From positions 5,766,001 through 5,830,000 of the forward strand of contig NZ_JACHJS010000001.1 of the NCBI RefSeq assembly GCF_014203755.1: DNA of 64,000 nucleotides, in the 5' to 3' direction. The number at the start of each line of letters is the position of its first letter. The first letter of the stretch is position 1. Below the pieces are notes generated by a model. The model saw only the letters and a list, made by a program, of their open reading frames with translations, made no database searches and was not told where the DNA came from. Position numbers and translations under genes: made by a program. Positions 24,448-32,497 of the stretch are shown here, in pieces. The stretch is from Saccharothrix violaceirubra (GTDB taxonomy: Bacteria > Actinomycetota > Actinomycetes > Mycobacteriales > Pseudonocardiaceae).

Positions 24448-25632
24448 TCAACAGCGACAACTCCACGGTTCCGACACGCCCGAACGACCTATGGTCACCA
24501 GTGCGGCGTGGGTGAGGAACGCCTCGCGCTTGCGCCGCTCGTCGACGACCCCGCACCGGCAGGCGACCGCGGCCGACGGCGGTTCGTCGTAGGCCATGCC
24601 CATGTAGCCGGGCGGGATGCCGAGGCCCTTCGCGATGTGGGCGAGCGTGTCGTACGCGTCGACCCGGCGGCCGTCGAGGACCTGCTCGACCTCGCCGCCG
24701 GTCTGGCCGGTCAACGCGGCGATGCGGGTGACCGGCACGCCGTGGTGGCGCAGCAGCCGGTACACCGTGCCGATGTCGCGGGACGCGAGCGCGTCGCGCA
24801 TGTCGTCGTGCTCCCACACGTCCGGGAGGTCCACTTCGGACTCCGGCCGCACCGCCCGCTCCGGCACCGCCGGGCCGGGCGCGGTGCTCGCGACCCACTG
24901 CGTCCACGCCCACTCCGGTTCGCCGTGGCACGGCGTGCCGTCGGTGGACAACGCCATGGCACGCACGGTTTCGCGGTAGCCGTGCGCCACGGCCGTCGCA
25001 CCGGGGATCGCGCACACCGAGCCCGTCAGGATGGCCGCGATCGACTCGCCCGGCGGACCGCCGCGCCAGTACAGCTCGAGTGCGTTCCCGGCGGGAACGC
25101 AGTGCAACCACAAGGCGCCGCGCCACAACGGCAACCGGCGCAGCACACCGCTCATCAACGCGACCGGCCCGCCGGGCGCCGTGGTCACCTCGCGCTCGTC
25201 GAGGTCCTCGCTCAACGCGAGGTCGACCCGCACCCCGGCGGCGACGGCCTGCCGCCACCGTTCCCGCGTCACGCCGAGCAACCGCACCTGCCCGTGCGCG
25301 GAACGCAGGTCGAGGTGATCACGGCCGGGAAAGGCCCGCAGCCCGGCCACCCCGCGCACCCGCCCGCCCACGATCGTCGGCAGGGCTTCGGCGAGCAGCC
25401 CGTCGAGCCCCGCGTCGTGGACATGCAGACCCGTCGCCCGCGGATCCGGCTGGACCCGGTGCACCAGGGCGGTGGGGCGCAACGGGTGGCCGCGTCGACG
25501 CAGACCCGCCATCGCCCGGTTCACCGCGAGCAGCAACGCGGCCTCCAGCCGATCCTGCCCCGCCGCCGCGGCGGCGGGCACGAGCGGACCGACGTCGGCG
25601 ATACCACCACTGCCCCGTTGTCTGCGCACCAT
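24448..25632 (-). CDS. HTH-domain protein upstream of the SCO2521-2524 cassette, truncated C-terminus
   Basis: 394 aa. Residues 1-270 are an unrecognised alpha/beta domain (LVHRVQPDPRATGLHVHDAG, LHCVPAGNALELYWRG). Residues 285-345 form an Xre-type helix-turn-helix: DIGTVYRLLRHHGVPVTRI, then GEVEQVLDGRRVDAYDTLAHI and GLGIPPGYMGMAYDE. The end, RRKREAFLTHAALVTIG, looks like the start of the linker that in larger HTH-TPR proteins leads into a repeat domain, but the frame stops after CRC. So the protein may be a truncated relative. ATG 25632 has no strong ribosome site. It is codirectional with the cassette, 203 bp upstream of SCO2524, and is a candidate regulator. Confidence 0.65.
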   Translation of the reverse strand: MVRRQRGSGGIADVGPLVPAAAAAGQDRLEAALLLAVNRAMAGLRRRGHPLRPTALVHRVQPDPRATGLHVHDAGLDGLLAEALPTIVGGRVRGVAGLRAFPGRDHLDLRSAHGQVRLLGVTRERWRQAVAAGVRVDLALSEDLDEREVTTAPGGPVALMSGVLRRLPLWRGALWLHCVPAGNALELYWRGGPPGESIAAILTGSVCAIPGATAVAHGYRETVRAMALSTDGTPCHGEPEWAWTQWVASTAPGPAVPERAVRPESEVDLPDVWEHDDMRDALASRDIGTVYRLLRHHGVPVTRIAALTGQTGGEVEQVLDGRRVDAYDTLAHIAKGLGIPPGYMGMAYDEPPSAAVACRCGVVDERRKREAFLTHAALVTIGRSGVSEPWSCRC

Positions 25633-26177
25633 GTTCGGGGTCTCGCCGGTGCACCGACAGCGTTTCTCCAAGATGCTGGACACCAATCCGGCCCTCCGGT
25701 CGACGTCGCCCGGACCGACGCCACCGCGTTCACGGACCGAAACGCGGAAGAGGCAGTGACAGCGGTGCGCGAACCGCGCTCTGGAGGCACCCGCTCCGTC
25801 CGGGTCAGGAGGAGCCTCGGCGGCAGCCGCAACTGCCGGTGCCGAAGCTACCGAAACAGCGCTGCGGATCGCGATCACACGAACGTGGGATTCAGCGCCA
25901 CCAACCCGGACACCGGACACCGACCCCACCGCCCCCTTGCCCCTCGCACACGCCTCCGACCTGCACCTTCGGCACCCTTCGCCCCGGTCGCACCGGCGAC
26001 ACGAAGGCCACCCCCGGCTCGACCCGGCCACCGACCACCCGACCACCCGCCCACACCGCCCCGGCCGGACCGAAAAATCCGAAGATTCCCAGGTCAGAAC
26101 CCGTTCGGGGGCCGGAAACTGTCGGCGTGCGCCGGTAGAATTCGAACAGAGGTTCGACAAGCGGAGGGGAGCCCGTC
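25633..26177. other. Intergenic region between divergent HTH and unknown genes
   Basis: 545 bp with no convincing gene; open frames here are arginine- or proline-rich shadows. From about 25900 to 26090 the plus strand is very C-rich and G-poor. Promoters for both flanking genes should lie here; TAGAAT at 26136-26141 precedes the GTG at 26178 by 36 nt, with GGAAAC at 26114-26119 as a possible ECF-type -35. No palindromic operator stands out. Confidence 0.5.
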
Positions 26178-26798
26178 GTGGAGCCGATCAGCGTCACCGC
26201 ACTGTCCTTCACCGAGTACGCGATGAGCGGTCAGCGGGGCCGGATCAGCATCGTCACCGAGCAGCGGAGCATCTACCTGGCCACCGACCCGTGGCCGTGC
26301 GGGTTCTACAACCCGATGCGCAACGCGATGCGCCGTGCCGCCAACTCGACCGACCCGGACGCCGAACTGGACCGGGCCGTGGAGTCGGCGCACCTCAACG
26401 GCCAGGAACGGGCGTTCCTGGAGCTGCGCGAGGGCTTCATGCCCTGGCTGAGGACGACCCGGGCCACCGGCGTACCGGTCGCCCCGACCCGCTGGCGGGC
26501 GGGCGACCTGGTGCTGAAGGTCCGCCCCCACCTGGGCCTGCGGCTGCCGGACGGTTCACTGGGCGCGGTCCTGGTGTACATGAAGGAGGCCCCGATGTCG
26601 CAGGAGGCGGCGAACGTCGGGCTGCGCATCCTGGAGCAGACGATGACCGACACCCTGCCGGGCGCCACGGCTTTGGTGCTGGACGCCCGCCGAGGCCGCG
26701 CGTTCCGGATGGCCAAGCGCACCAACCGCACGAAGCTGGACGCCCTGATCGCGGCCGAGGCCGCCGGATACGTGGTGCACTGGCGCATGAGCGCCTGA
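26178..26798 (+). CDS. Hypothetical protein
   Basis: 206 aa from GTG 26178, which has a strong GGAGGGGAG ribosome site 8 nt upstream. The sequence opens MEPISVTALSFTEYAMSGQRGR and includes WPCGFYNPMRNAMRRAAN and a duplicated-looking acidic/basic alternation. It has no membrane span or signal peptide. Around residue 105, WRAGDLVLKVRPHLGLRLPDG is beta-rich, and the C-terminus ends VHWRMSA. I do not recognise the family. It is a single gene between the HTH gene (divergent) and the amidohydrolase (convergent) and ends 99 bp before a 20-bp perfect hairpin. Confidence 0.7.
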   Translation: MEPISVTALSFTEYAMSGQRGRISIVTEQRSIYLATDPWPCGFYNPMRNAMRRAANSTDPDAELDRAVESAHLNGQERAFLELREGFMPWLRTTRATGVPVAPTRWRAGDLVLKVRPHLGLRLPDGSLGAVLVYMKEAPMSQEAANVGLRILEQTMTDTLPGATALVLDARRGRAFRMAKRTNRTKLDALIAAEAAGYVVHWRMSA

Positions 26799-26896
26799 CG
26801 TCGAAAGAGCCAACGGCCGGACGCGCAGTGGGGACCGCGCCCGCCGACAGGGGCCTGAACGAGCCACAAACCAGCGGTACCTGGGGGCTGGACACA

Positions 26897-26938
26897 CCGG
26901 CTTCCGGCCGCGGGACCAGTCCCGCGGCCGGAAGCCGG
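26897..26938. terminator. Perfect 20-bp inverted repeat between convergent genes
   Basis: CCGGCTTCCGGCCGCGGGAC (26897-26916) is exactly complementary to 26919-26938 across only CA. The resulting 42-nt GC-rich dyad lies between the stop of the plus-strand gene (26798) and the stop of the minus-strand amidohydrolase (27109). A bidirectional terminator is the simplest reading; no T tract is present on either side. The rest of 26799-27108 holds only the 45-bp repeat. Confidence 0.75.
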
Positions 26939-27021
26939 AAGCCGGGCAAGCGACCGCACACGACGGCGAAGGCCAAGACCCGGCGGTTCGGCGACCGGGC
27001 CAACAAGGCAGCGCGGTCAAC

Positions 27022-27066
27022 GGTGCCCGAGTGCACATTTCGCAGTGTCCGAACACACAACTCGCG
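27022..27066 (-). repeat. 45-bp intergenic repeat, copy A
   Basis: Read on the minus strand this segment is 41/45 identical to 32409-32453. Shared words are CGCGAGTTGTG, GACACTGCGAAAT, TGCACTC and GGCACC. It lies 43 bp beyond the amidohydrolase stop and reads in the same direction as that gene. Nothing in it looks like a coding sequence or a known operator. Confidence 0.85.
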
Positions 27067-27108
27067 GTGCCGAGTGCGTGCTTACGACACATCCCCAAAG
27101 AAAAAGAG

Positions 27109-28677
27109 TCAACCAAAAAGACCGTGAGGATCGAAAACGGCCCGACCCCCCACCACGGTGGCCAAAACCGGCACATCAGCAATCCGCCCGGCAGTCCGCG
27201 GATCATCCCCCAACACCACAAAGTCCCCCAACTTCCCCGAAACCAGACTCCCCAACTCACCCTCCATGTGACACGCATACGCACCACGCGTCGTATAGGA
27301 CAGCAGAGCCTCCGCCACGGAAACCCCTTCCCCCACCCCGATCACCCGCCCCGAAGACGAAGCCCGATCGACCATGAACTGGATCCCCCGCAACGGATTC
27401 CCATCAGCCACCGGCCGATCCGAACTACCCACCAACGTCAACCCGTGATCGAGGAACGACCGTCCCCGATACAGCCAGTCCTCCCGATCCGCCCCCATGA
27501 TCGCGGCATAGTCGTCGCCGTACGCATACAAGAACGCAGGCTGCACCACCGGAATCACGCCCAACTCCGCCATCGACACCAACTGATCCGGCCGCGTGAG
27601 ACCGGCGTGCTCGATGCGATGCCGGGCATCCGGCCGAGGACACACGGCCTGAGCCTCCGCCAACGCCGCCAAAGCGAAGTCCACGGCCCGATCACCGATG
27701 GCGTGCACGGCCAACTGCCACCCCGCACGGTGCCCGTCGACGATCGCGTCCCGCAGGTCGTCCTCGGTGTCGGCCAACATCCCCGACCCGGCCATCCCCA
27801 CATAGGGCCTGGTCAACGCCGCGGTCCTGGCCATCATCCCGCCATCGGTCCACACCTTGAGCGCACCGATCGACAACCGGGAATCGCCCAGACCCGTCCG
27901 CAACCCCAGCGGCAACGCCCGGCGCACGAGATCGGACGGATGCGCCCGGACGACAGCCAACTCCGTCGCGGAGACCATCAACTGCACCCGGATCGGCAGG
28001 TCCGCCCGCTGGTACGCGGCCACCTCCAACGGCGTGCTCCCGATCAGCCCACCCCCGACCCCCGCCTCGGCGGCCAGCACGATCCCTTGGCGCAGACACT
28101 CCCGCACGCCCGCCTCGATGTCCGCCGTCACCTCGTCCAACGGGTACGGCAGCCGCAAGGCCCGCACCGCGTTGTGCCCGGCTTCGGCCAGAAACCCGGT
28201 AAGTCCGTCGGCATCGCGCTGCGCCTGGGCGAGGACCGCCTCGGGCAGTCCGACCAGCAGGTCGCCGCTCACGACGCAGGCGTGGCCCGACAGGTCCTGG
28301 ACGAACACCTTGGTGCCCACCGTGTCCAGGTCGCGCGCGGTCAGCGGCCGGTCCAGGGTCCGGTGGTCGTAGCCGGCGGCCTCGAGCCAGCCGGCCTTCC
28401 TGGGCACGGTGCGCAGGAGGTCGAGGATCTCGGCGACGGTCGCGCAGTGCGTGACCGACACGGTCCGCGCCGCGCGGCCCGCCCAGGCGAGGTGGTTGTG
28501 CGGGTCCACGAAGCCGGGCAGGACGGTGGCGCCGTCCAGTCCGACCACCCGGCGGGCCGGGAGATCCGTGTCCAGTTCGACGATTCGGCCCTGCCACACG
28601 CCGATCGACCGTGCCGACGGGGTGTTCGGGTCCATGGTCAGTACTTGGGCGTCGACCAGCTTCAGGTCCAGGATCAC
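27109..28677 (-). CDS. Amidohydrolase-3 family metal-dependent hydrolase (YtcJ-like)
   Basis: 522 aa. The metal-binding HxH occurs in FVDPHNHLAWAG near residue 59, further ligands in WQLAVHAIGDRAVD and RIEHAGL, and the late Asp in SSDRPVADGNPL. The family hydrolyses amides, formamides or related bonds with one or two zinc ions; YtcJ-type members have poorly known substrates. TAGCCT lies 7 nt before GTG 28677 (leaderless pattern), and the divergent formyltransferase starts 77 bp away. The 3' half (27109-27900) has unusually G/T-rich codons. A formamide-type substrate would be an attractive link to the formyltransferase but is only speculation. Confidence 0.88.
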   Translation of the reverse strand: MILDLKLVDAQVLTMDPNTPSARSIGVWQGRIVELDTDLPARRVVGLDGATVLPGFVDPHNHLAWAGRAARTVSVTHCATVAEILDLLRTVPRKAGWLEAAGYDHRTLDRPLTARDLDTVGTKVFVQDLSGHACVVSGDLLVGLPEAVLAQAQRDADGLTGFLAEAGHNAVRALRLPYPLDEVTADIEAGVRECLRQGIVLAAEAGVGGGLIGSTPLEVAAYQRADLPIRVQLMVSATELAVVRAHPSDLVRRALPLGLRTGLGDSRLSIGALKVWTDGGMMARTAALTRPYVGMAGSGMLADTEDDLRDAIVDGHRAGWQLAVHAIGDRAVDFALAALAEAQAVCPRPDARHRIEHAGLTRPDQLVSMAELGVIPVVQPAFLYAYGDDYAAIMGADREDWLYRGRSFLDHGLTLVGSSDRPVADGNPLRGIQFMVDRASSSGRVIGVGEGVSVAEALLSYTTRGAYACHMEGELGSLVSGKLGDFVVLGDDPRTAGRIADVPVLATVVGGRAVFDPHGLFG

Positions 28678-28708
28678 CCTGCCCAGGCTAGCCAGGACGA
28701 GTCTGGGT

Positions 28709-28736
28709 TAGGGTTGGGTAACTTAGGCAAGCCTAT
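28709..28736. promoter_or_regulatory. Two overlapping DtxR/IdeR-like iron boxes
   Basis: Two 19-mers offset by 9 bp resemble TTAGGTTAGSCTAACCTAA: 28709-28727 (TTAGGGTTGGGTAACTTAG, 14/19) and 28718-28736 (GTAACTTAGGCAAGCCTAT, 13/19). The 9-10 bp offset is the one at which two DtxR/IdeR dimers bind opposite faces of DNA. They lie 19 bp before the formyltransferase ATG and 32 bp from the divergent amidohydrolase start. Confidence 0.72.
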
Positions 28737-28754
28737 GCAAGGAGGGGTCCGGGG

Positions 28755-29702
28755 ATGCGGGTCGTCATGTTCGGCTACCAGACGTGGGGGCACCGCACGC
28801 TCCAAGCGCTGCTGGACTCCGAGCACGAAGTGGTCATGGTGGTCACGCACCCCAAGAGCGACCACGCCTACGAGCGGATCTGGAGCGACTCCGTGGCCGA
28901 CCTCGCGGCCGAGCACGGGGTCGAGACGCTGGTCCGCGAACGGCCCGACGACGAGGAACTGCTCCGGCGGCTCAAGGAGGTCGCACCGGACGTCATCGTC
29001 GCCACGAACTGGCGGACCTGGATCCCGCCGCACGTCTTCACGCTGCCCCGCTACGGCACGCTCAACGTGCACGACTCGCTCCTGCCCGCCTACGCCGGGT
29101 TCTCGCCGCTGATCTGGGCCTTGATCAACGACGAGAAGGAGGTCGGCGTCACCGCGCACATGATGGACGAGACGCTCGACGCCGGTGACATCGTGCTCCA
29201 GCGCGCCGTCCCGGTCGGCCCGCGCGACACGACCGCCGACCTGTTCGCCAAGACCCTCGCGCTGTTCGGGCCGATCACGGTCGACGGCCTGGCCGAGATC
29301 GCCAAGGGTCGTACGGACTTCGTCAAGCAGGACCGGTCCAAGGCGAGCTTCTTCCACAAGCGCTCCGAGACCGACCTGCTCATCGACTGGACGTGGGAGG
29401 CCGACGAACTCGACCGGCTGGTGCGGGCGCAGTGCGCGCCGTACCCGCACGCGTTCACATTCCACCGGGGACGGCGGCTGGAGATCGTCGAAGCCGAGGT
29501 GTCCCAGGCGAAGTACGGCGGCACGCCCGGCCGCATCTTCTACCGCGAGGGCGACGGCGTGGCGATCGTCGCGGGCGCATCGGCCCGGCGCGGGCGGAAC
29601 CCCGGGTTGCTGGTGAAGAAGGTGCGCACGGACGACGGCACCGAACTGGGCGCCGCCGAGTACTTCACGCACATGGGCGGGTACCTCACGGGCCGGCCGT
29701 GA
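28755..29702 (+). CDS. Formyltransferase, methionyl-tRNA formyltransferase-like, siderophore type
   Basis: 315 aa. The N-terminal Rossmann-like formyl_trans_N domain has VMFGYQTWGHRTLQALL and the catalytic loop NVHDSLLPAY with TAHMMDETLDAGDIV; a formyl_trans_C domain follows from about residue 200. It lacks the usual Fmt N-terminus and sits alone, away from def/fmt. The sequence and the iron boxes upstream point to a 10-formyl-THF-dependent enzyme of the CchA type, which formylates N5-hydroxyornithine for hydroxamate siderophores. An AAGGAGGGG site precedes the ATG. No NRPS or monooxygenase gene is nearby, so the siderophore locus, if any, is elsewhere. Confidence 0.8.
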   Translation: MRVVMFGYQTWGHRTLQALLDSEHEVVMVVTHPKSDHAYERIWSDSVADLAAEHGVETLVRERPDDEELLRRLKEVAPDVIVATNWRTWIPPHVFTLPRYGTLNVHDSLLPAYAGFSPLIWALINDEKEVGVTAHMMDETLDAGDIVLQRAVPVGPRDTTADLFAKTLALFGPITVDGLAEIAKGRTDFVKQDRSKASFFHKRSETDLLIDWTWEADELDRLVRAQCAPYPHAFTFHRGRRLEIVEAEVSQAKYGGTPGRIFYREGDGVAIVAGASARRGRNPGLLVKKVRTDDGTELGAAEYFTHMGGYLTGRP

Positions 29703-30621
29703 GCCGGACCTTCCGGCCGCACACCACGAGCAGCACGAGGAAGAGCACGACCAGCACGCCGTGGGCGAGCAGGAACGGTGGCGCGGGGACCACCAGGAAC
29801 CAGCCCAGCCAGGCGTAGGTGAGCAGGGCGCCGGCCGCCGTACCGAAGCGGTGGCCGGCACGCCACCTCGTGCTGTTGGCGAACCACACCAGCGCGGACG
29901 CGATCACCACGATCATGACGACGTCGACGGCGAACGCGGTCCACGAGTCCTCCATGCCGGAGAACACGCTCGTCGCCACGAACGACCCGATGCCCAGGAG
30001 CACCGGGTGCGGCACCCACCGGTCGCGCCGGGATCCGGTGCGCGGCAGGCGGAACGCGATCGTGGTGAGCAGGGCCGCGACCAGGATCGCGCTGCCGAGT
30101 TGAGCGGGTGACGCGAGGAAACCCTCCTTCCGGTACATGAACCGGAACACCGCCGCGGAACCGGCCACGAACACCACGCCCACCGCGATCAGACCGCGCA
30201 CGCCCAGCCACGGCGTGGTGCGCCGACTCCACGCCGACGACTCGACCAGGACGATGGGCGTGCCGATGCTCCACACGGCATGGCCGACCGGGAAGGACAA
30301 CGCCTTCAGGGCGCTGATACCCAGCGCGGGGATCGGTGTCGTGGCCTGGAAGTCGTGACCCTCGAAGTCCGGGTTGAACATCGACTGGTCGATCACGCCC
30401 GCCAGCAGCACACCGAACGCCGCGCCCAGCAGGAGCATCGTGGGCAGGCCGCGTCCGGTGCGGCGGGCCAGTTCGCGGCAGAGCAGGGCGGCGCCGCCGT
30501 ACATCGGGACCAGGAAGACCAGCGCGGGCAACGCCACGATCGGGACGTTGCCGAGCAGGAACTCCCCCACCAGCGGTGCGAGGAACATCAGGGCGAGACA
30601 GGCGCGCAGGTCGCGGAACAC
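29686..30621 (-). CDS. Multi-pass membrane protein of unknown function
   Basis: 311 aa with eight to nine hydrophobic segments, starting MFRDLRACLALMFLAPLVGEFLLGNVP from GTG 30621. The loop IDQSMFNPDFEGHDF is the most distinctive polar stretch. No transporter signature is recognised. TAACGT lies 7 nt before the GTG (leaderless pattern). Its 3' end overlaps the convergent formyltransferase by 17 bp. It follows the response-regulator gene on the same strand but a hairpin lies between them. Confidence 0.72.
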   Translation of the reverse strand: MFRDLRACLALMFLAPLVGEFLLGNVPIVALPALVFLVPMYGGAALLCRELARRTGRGLPTMLLLGAAFGVLLAGVIDQSMFNPDFEGHDFQATTPIPALGISALKALSFPVGHAVWSIGTPIVLVESSAWSRRTTPWLGVRGLIAVGVVFVAGSAAVFRFMYRKEGFLASPAQLGSAILVAALLTTIAFRLPRTGSRRDRWVPHPVLLGIGSFVATSVFSGMEDSWTAFAVDVVMIVVIASALVWFANSTRWRAGHRFGTAAGALLTYAWLGWFLVVPAPPFLLAHGVLVVLFLVLLVVCGRKVRLTAGP

Positions 30622-30675
30622 GGTGGGAACGTTAGGAATCCCGTGTTCCCGGCACATCCGTCACGGGACCTGGAT

Positions 30676-30703
30676 CGGGTCTCCTCCTTGCGGAGGATCC
30701 CGC
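30676..30703 (-). terminator. Hairpin after the second response regulator
   Basis: TCCTCC (30682-30687) pairs with GGAGGA (30692-30697) over a TTGC loop and the flanks GGG/CCC extend it. It lies just past the regulator stop at 30710 and before the next minus-strand promoter at 30634-30629. Confidence 0.5.
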
Positions 30704-30709
30704 CCGGTC

Positions 30710-31360
30710 TCAGGAGGATCTCGGCCGGACCAACCCCACGTCGTAGGCGAACACCACGGCCTGGACCCGGTCGCGCAGACCCAACTTGCGCAGCAGGGCC
30801 GAGACGTGGGACTTGACCGTGGTCTCGGACAGGAACAGCCGGTCGGCGATCTCGGCGTTGGACAGGGCGAGCGCGACCAGGCGCAGCACCTCGGTCTCGC
30901 GTCCGGTCAGCACGTCCAGGGCTTGCGGCGACGGCGGCGGCAGGGCACCCACGAAGCGGTCCAGCAACCGGCGGGTGACCTGCGGTGCCAGCAGGGCGTC
31001 GCCGCGTGCCACGACCCGGACCGCGTCGACCAGCTCGGCCGGGCGGACGTCCTTGAGCAGGAAACCGCTCGCGCCGGCACGCAACGCGGCGTAGACGGAG
31101 TCGTCGACGTCGTAGGTCGTGAGGACGAGCACGCGGGCGTCGGTCTCGGCCACGATCCGGGCGGTCGCCTCCAGCCCGTCCATCACCGGCATGCGGACGT
31201 CCATCAGCACGACGTCGGGGCGGGTCGCGCGGGCCAGGGCCACGGCCTCCCGGCCGTCCGCCGCCTCGCCGACCACCTCGATGTCGTCCCGGCTCTCCAG
31301 GATCATGCGGAAACCGCCGCGCACCAACGCCTGGTCGTCGGCCGGCAGGACCCTGATCAC
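30710..31360 (-). CDS. NarL/FixJ-family response regulator
   Basis: 216 aa starting at GTG 31360 (MIRVLPADDQALVRGGFRM). The receiver has the acidic DD pair, the phosphoacceptor Asp in VLMDVRMPVMDG and the FLLKD lysine. The LuxR helix-turn-helix is at about residues 148-205 (LTGRETEVLRLVALALSNAEIAD). It overlaps the histidine-kinase stop by 4 bp. It is about half identical by eye to the regulator at 9888-10544, so the two systems are paralogous. No target operator could be assigned. Confidence 0.93.
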   Translation of the reverse strand: MIRVLPADDQALVRGGFRMILESRDDIEVVGEAADGREAVALARATRPDVVLMDVRMPVMDGLEATARIVAETDARVLVLTTYDVDDSVYAALRAGASGFLLKDVRPAELVDAVRVVARGDALLAPQVTRRLLDRFVGALPPPSPQALDVLTGRETEVLRLVALALSNAEIADRLFLSETTVKSHVSALLRKLGLRDRVQAVVFAYDVGLVRPRSS

Positions 31361-32367
31361 GACGCCGCCAGCGGAAGCCGGGCCGTCACGTGGAACCCGC
31401 CCGAGGTGCCGGGACCGGCGGTGACCGTGCCGCCGAGCAGCCCGGCCCGCTCCTTCATGCCGGTGATGCCGCGCCCCAGGCCGACGCCGCCCCGGCCGTC
31501 GTCGCGGACCTCGATCACGAGTTCGGCCGCGTCGCCGGACACGGTCACGTCCACCGCGGTCGCGTCGGCGTGCCGGAGCGTGTTGGTCAGGGCCTCCTGG
31601 ACGATCCGGTAGGCGGTCGCGTCCACGTCGGCGGGGAGGTGGGGGTGCCGGGCGGTGACGGAGACCCGGAGGCCGGCGGTGCGCAGCGGGTCCACCAGGT
31701 CGGTCAGGCGGGACAGGCCGCGGGGGTCGGGCCGCACGTCGGCGAGCAGGGTGCGCAGGTCGTCGAGCGTGGCGCGGGCCGCGGAGTCGATGGCGCGCAA
31801 CGCTTCCCGGGCGCGGGCGGGGTCGTGGTCGAAGACGTCGTCGGCGGCCAATGCCTGGACGACCACCACGGCGAGACTGTGGGCGATCACGTCGTGCAGG
31901 TCTCTCGCGATGCGTGCCTGTTCCTCGCTCACGGCTCGTTTCGCGGCTTCTTCCATGGCGGTGCGGCGGTTTCTCGCCACTTCGCCGAAGGTCCAGGGGA
32001 GTACGGCCACGACCATGAGGAAGACGGTTTCCTCCGTGGTCATCGTGAGGCGGTTCAGGGCGATGACGGCTTCTGTCGCCGCCAGGGCCGGGAGCGACAC
32101 CCACGGGGGTTTTCGTGCGGTGAGGGTGGCTACGGCGATGAGGGCGGCGTAGGGGAGGGCGGTTCTCGGTGCCAGGAGTTGGATTCCGGCGCCGAGGAAC
32201 AGGGTGGCGGCGGTGACCGCGATCGGGTGGTTCCGGCGGTAGTACAGGGTGAGGGCGGCGGCCAGGGCCAGGGGTGGGGCCGCGGGGTGGGTGGCGGCGA
32301 CGCCTGCCGTCAGGAGTCCCAGGGTCGGGGGGAGGGACAGGTCGGCGTAGCGGGGCAACCGGCGCAC
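31357..32367 (-). CDS. Sensor histidine kinase, HisKA_3 type
   Basis: 336 aa. About four N-terminal membrane helices are followed by the phosphoacceptor helix ARDLHDVIAHSLAVVVVQA and an HATPase_c domain with VQEALTNTLRHADA and GRGITGMKERAGLLGG. It partners the overlapping response regulator. CATAAT lies 6 nt before GTG 32367, a near-match to the leaderless promoter pattern. The first 150 codons fall in a patch where the plus strand is G-rich, so this coding strand is C-rich and T-poor at wobble sites. The 45-bp repeat copy B lies 42 bp upstream of the start. Confidence 0.92.
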   Translation of the reverse strand: MRRLPRYADLSLPPTLGLLTAGVAATHPAAPPLALAAALTLYYRRNHPIAVTAATLFLGAGIQLLAPRTALPYAALIAVATLTARKPPWVSLPALAATEAVIALNRLTMTTEETVFLMVVAVLPWTFGEVARNRRTAMEEAAKRAVSEEQARIARDLHDVIAHSLAVVVVQALAADDVFDHDPARAREALRAIDSAARATLDDLRTLLADVRPDPRGLSRLTDLVDPLRTAGLRVSVTARHPHLPADVDATAYRIVQEALTNTLRHADATAVDVTVSGDAAELVIEVRDDGRGGVGLGRGITGMKERAGLLGGTVTAGPGTSGGFHVTARLPLAAS

Positions 32368-32408
32368 GTCCGGATTATGTCCTGTGCGGGCTCATGCGTT
32401 CCCGAACA

Positions 32409-32453
32409 CGCGAGTTGTGCGTTCAGACACTGCGAAATATGCACTCAGGCACC
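32409..32453 (+). repeat. 45-bp intergenic repeat, copy B
   Basis: 41/45 identical to the reverse complement of 27022-27066. The four differences are all transitions. The similarity fades on both sides apart from a GACCG word shortly downstream. It lies between the start of the kinase gene and the stop of the coiled-coil gene, both on the minus strand. Confidence 0.85.
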
Positions 32454-32497
32454 CTCGACCGGGTGGTCTTGGGTGCCTGTCGCCGGATGGAGTGCCG

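Noticed and set aside
18696..26798. Reading the SCO2521-2524 region as a phage-defence island
   Set aside because: No nuclease, helicase, TIR, reverse transcriptase or toxin domain is visible, and the families are conserved across actinobacteria rather than patchy, as far as I know.
27031..29112. 693-codon plus-strand frame beginning inside the 45-bp repeat
   Set aside because: Antisense to the amidohydrolase, which has intact metal ligands; the plus translation is Arg/His/Pro-rich.
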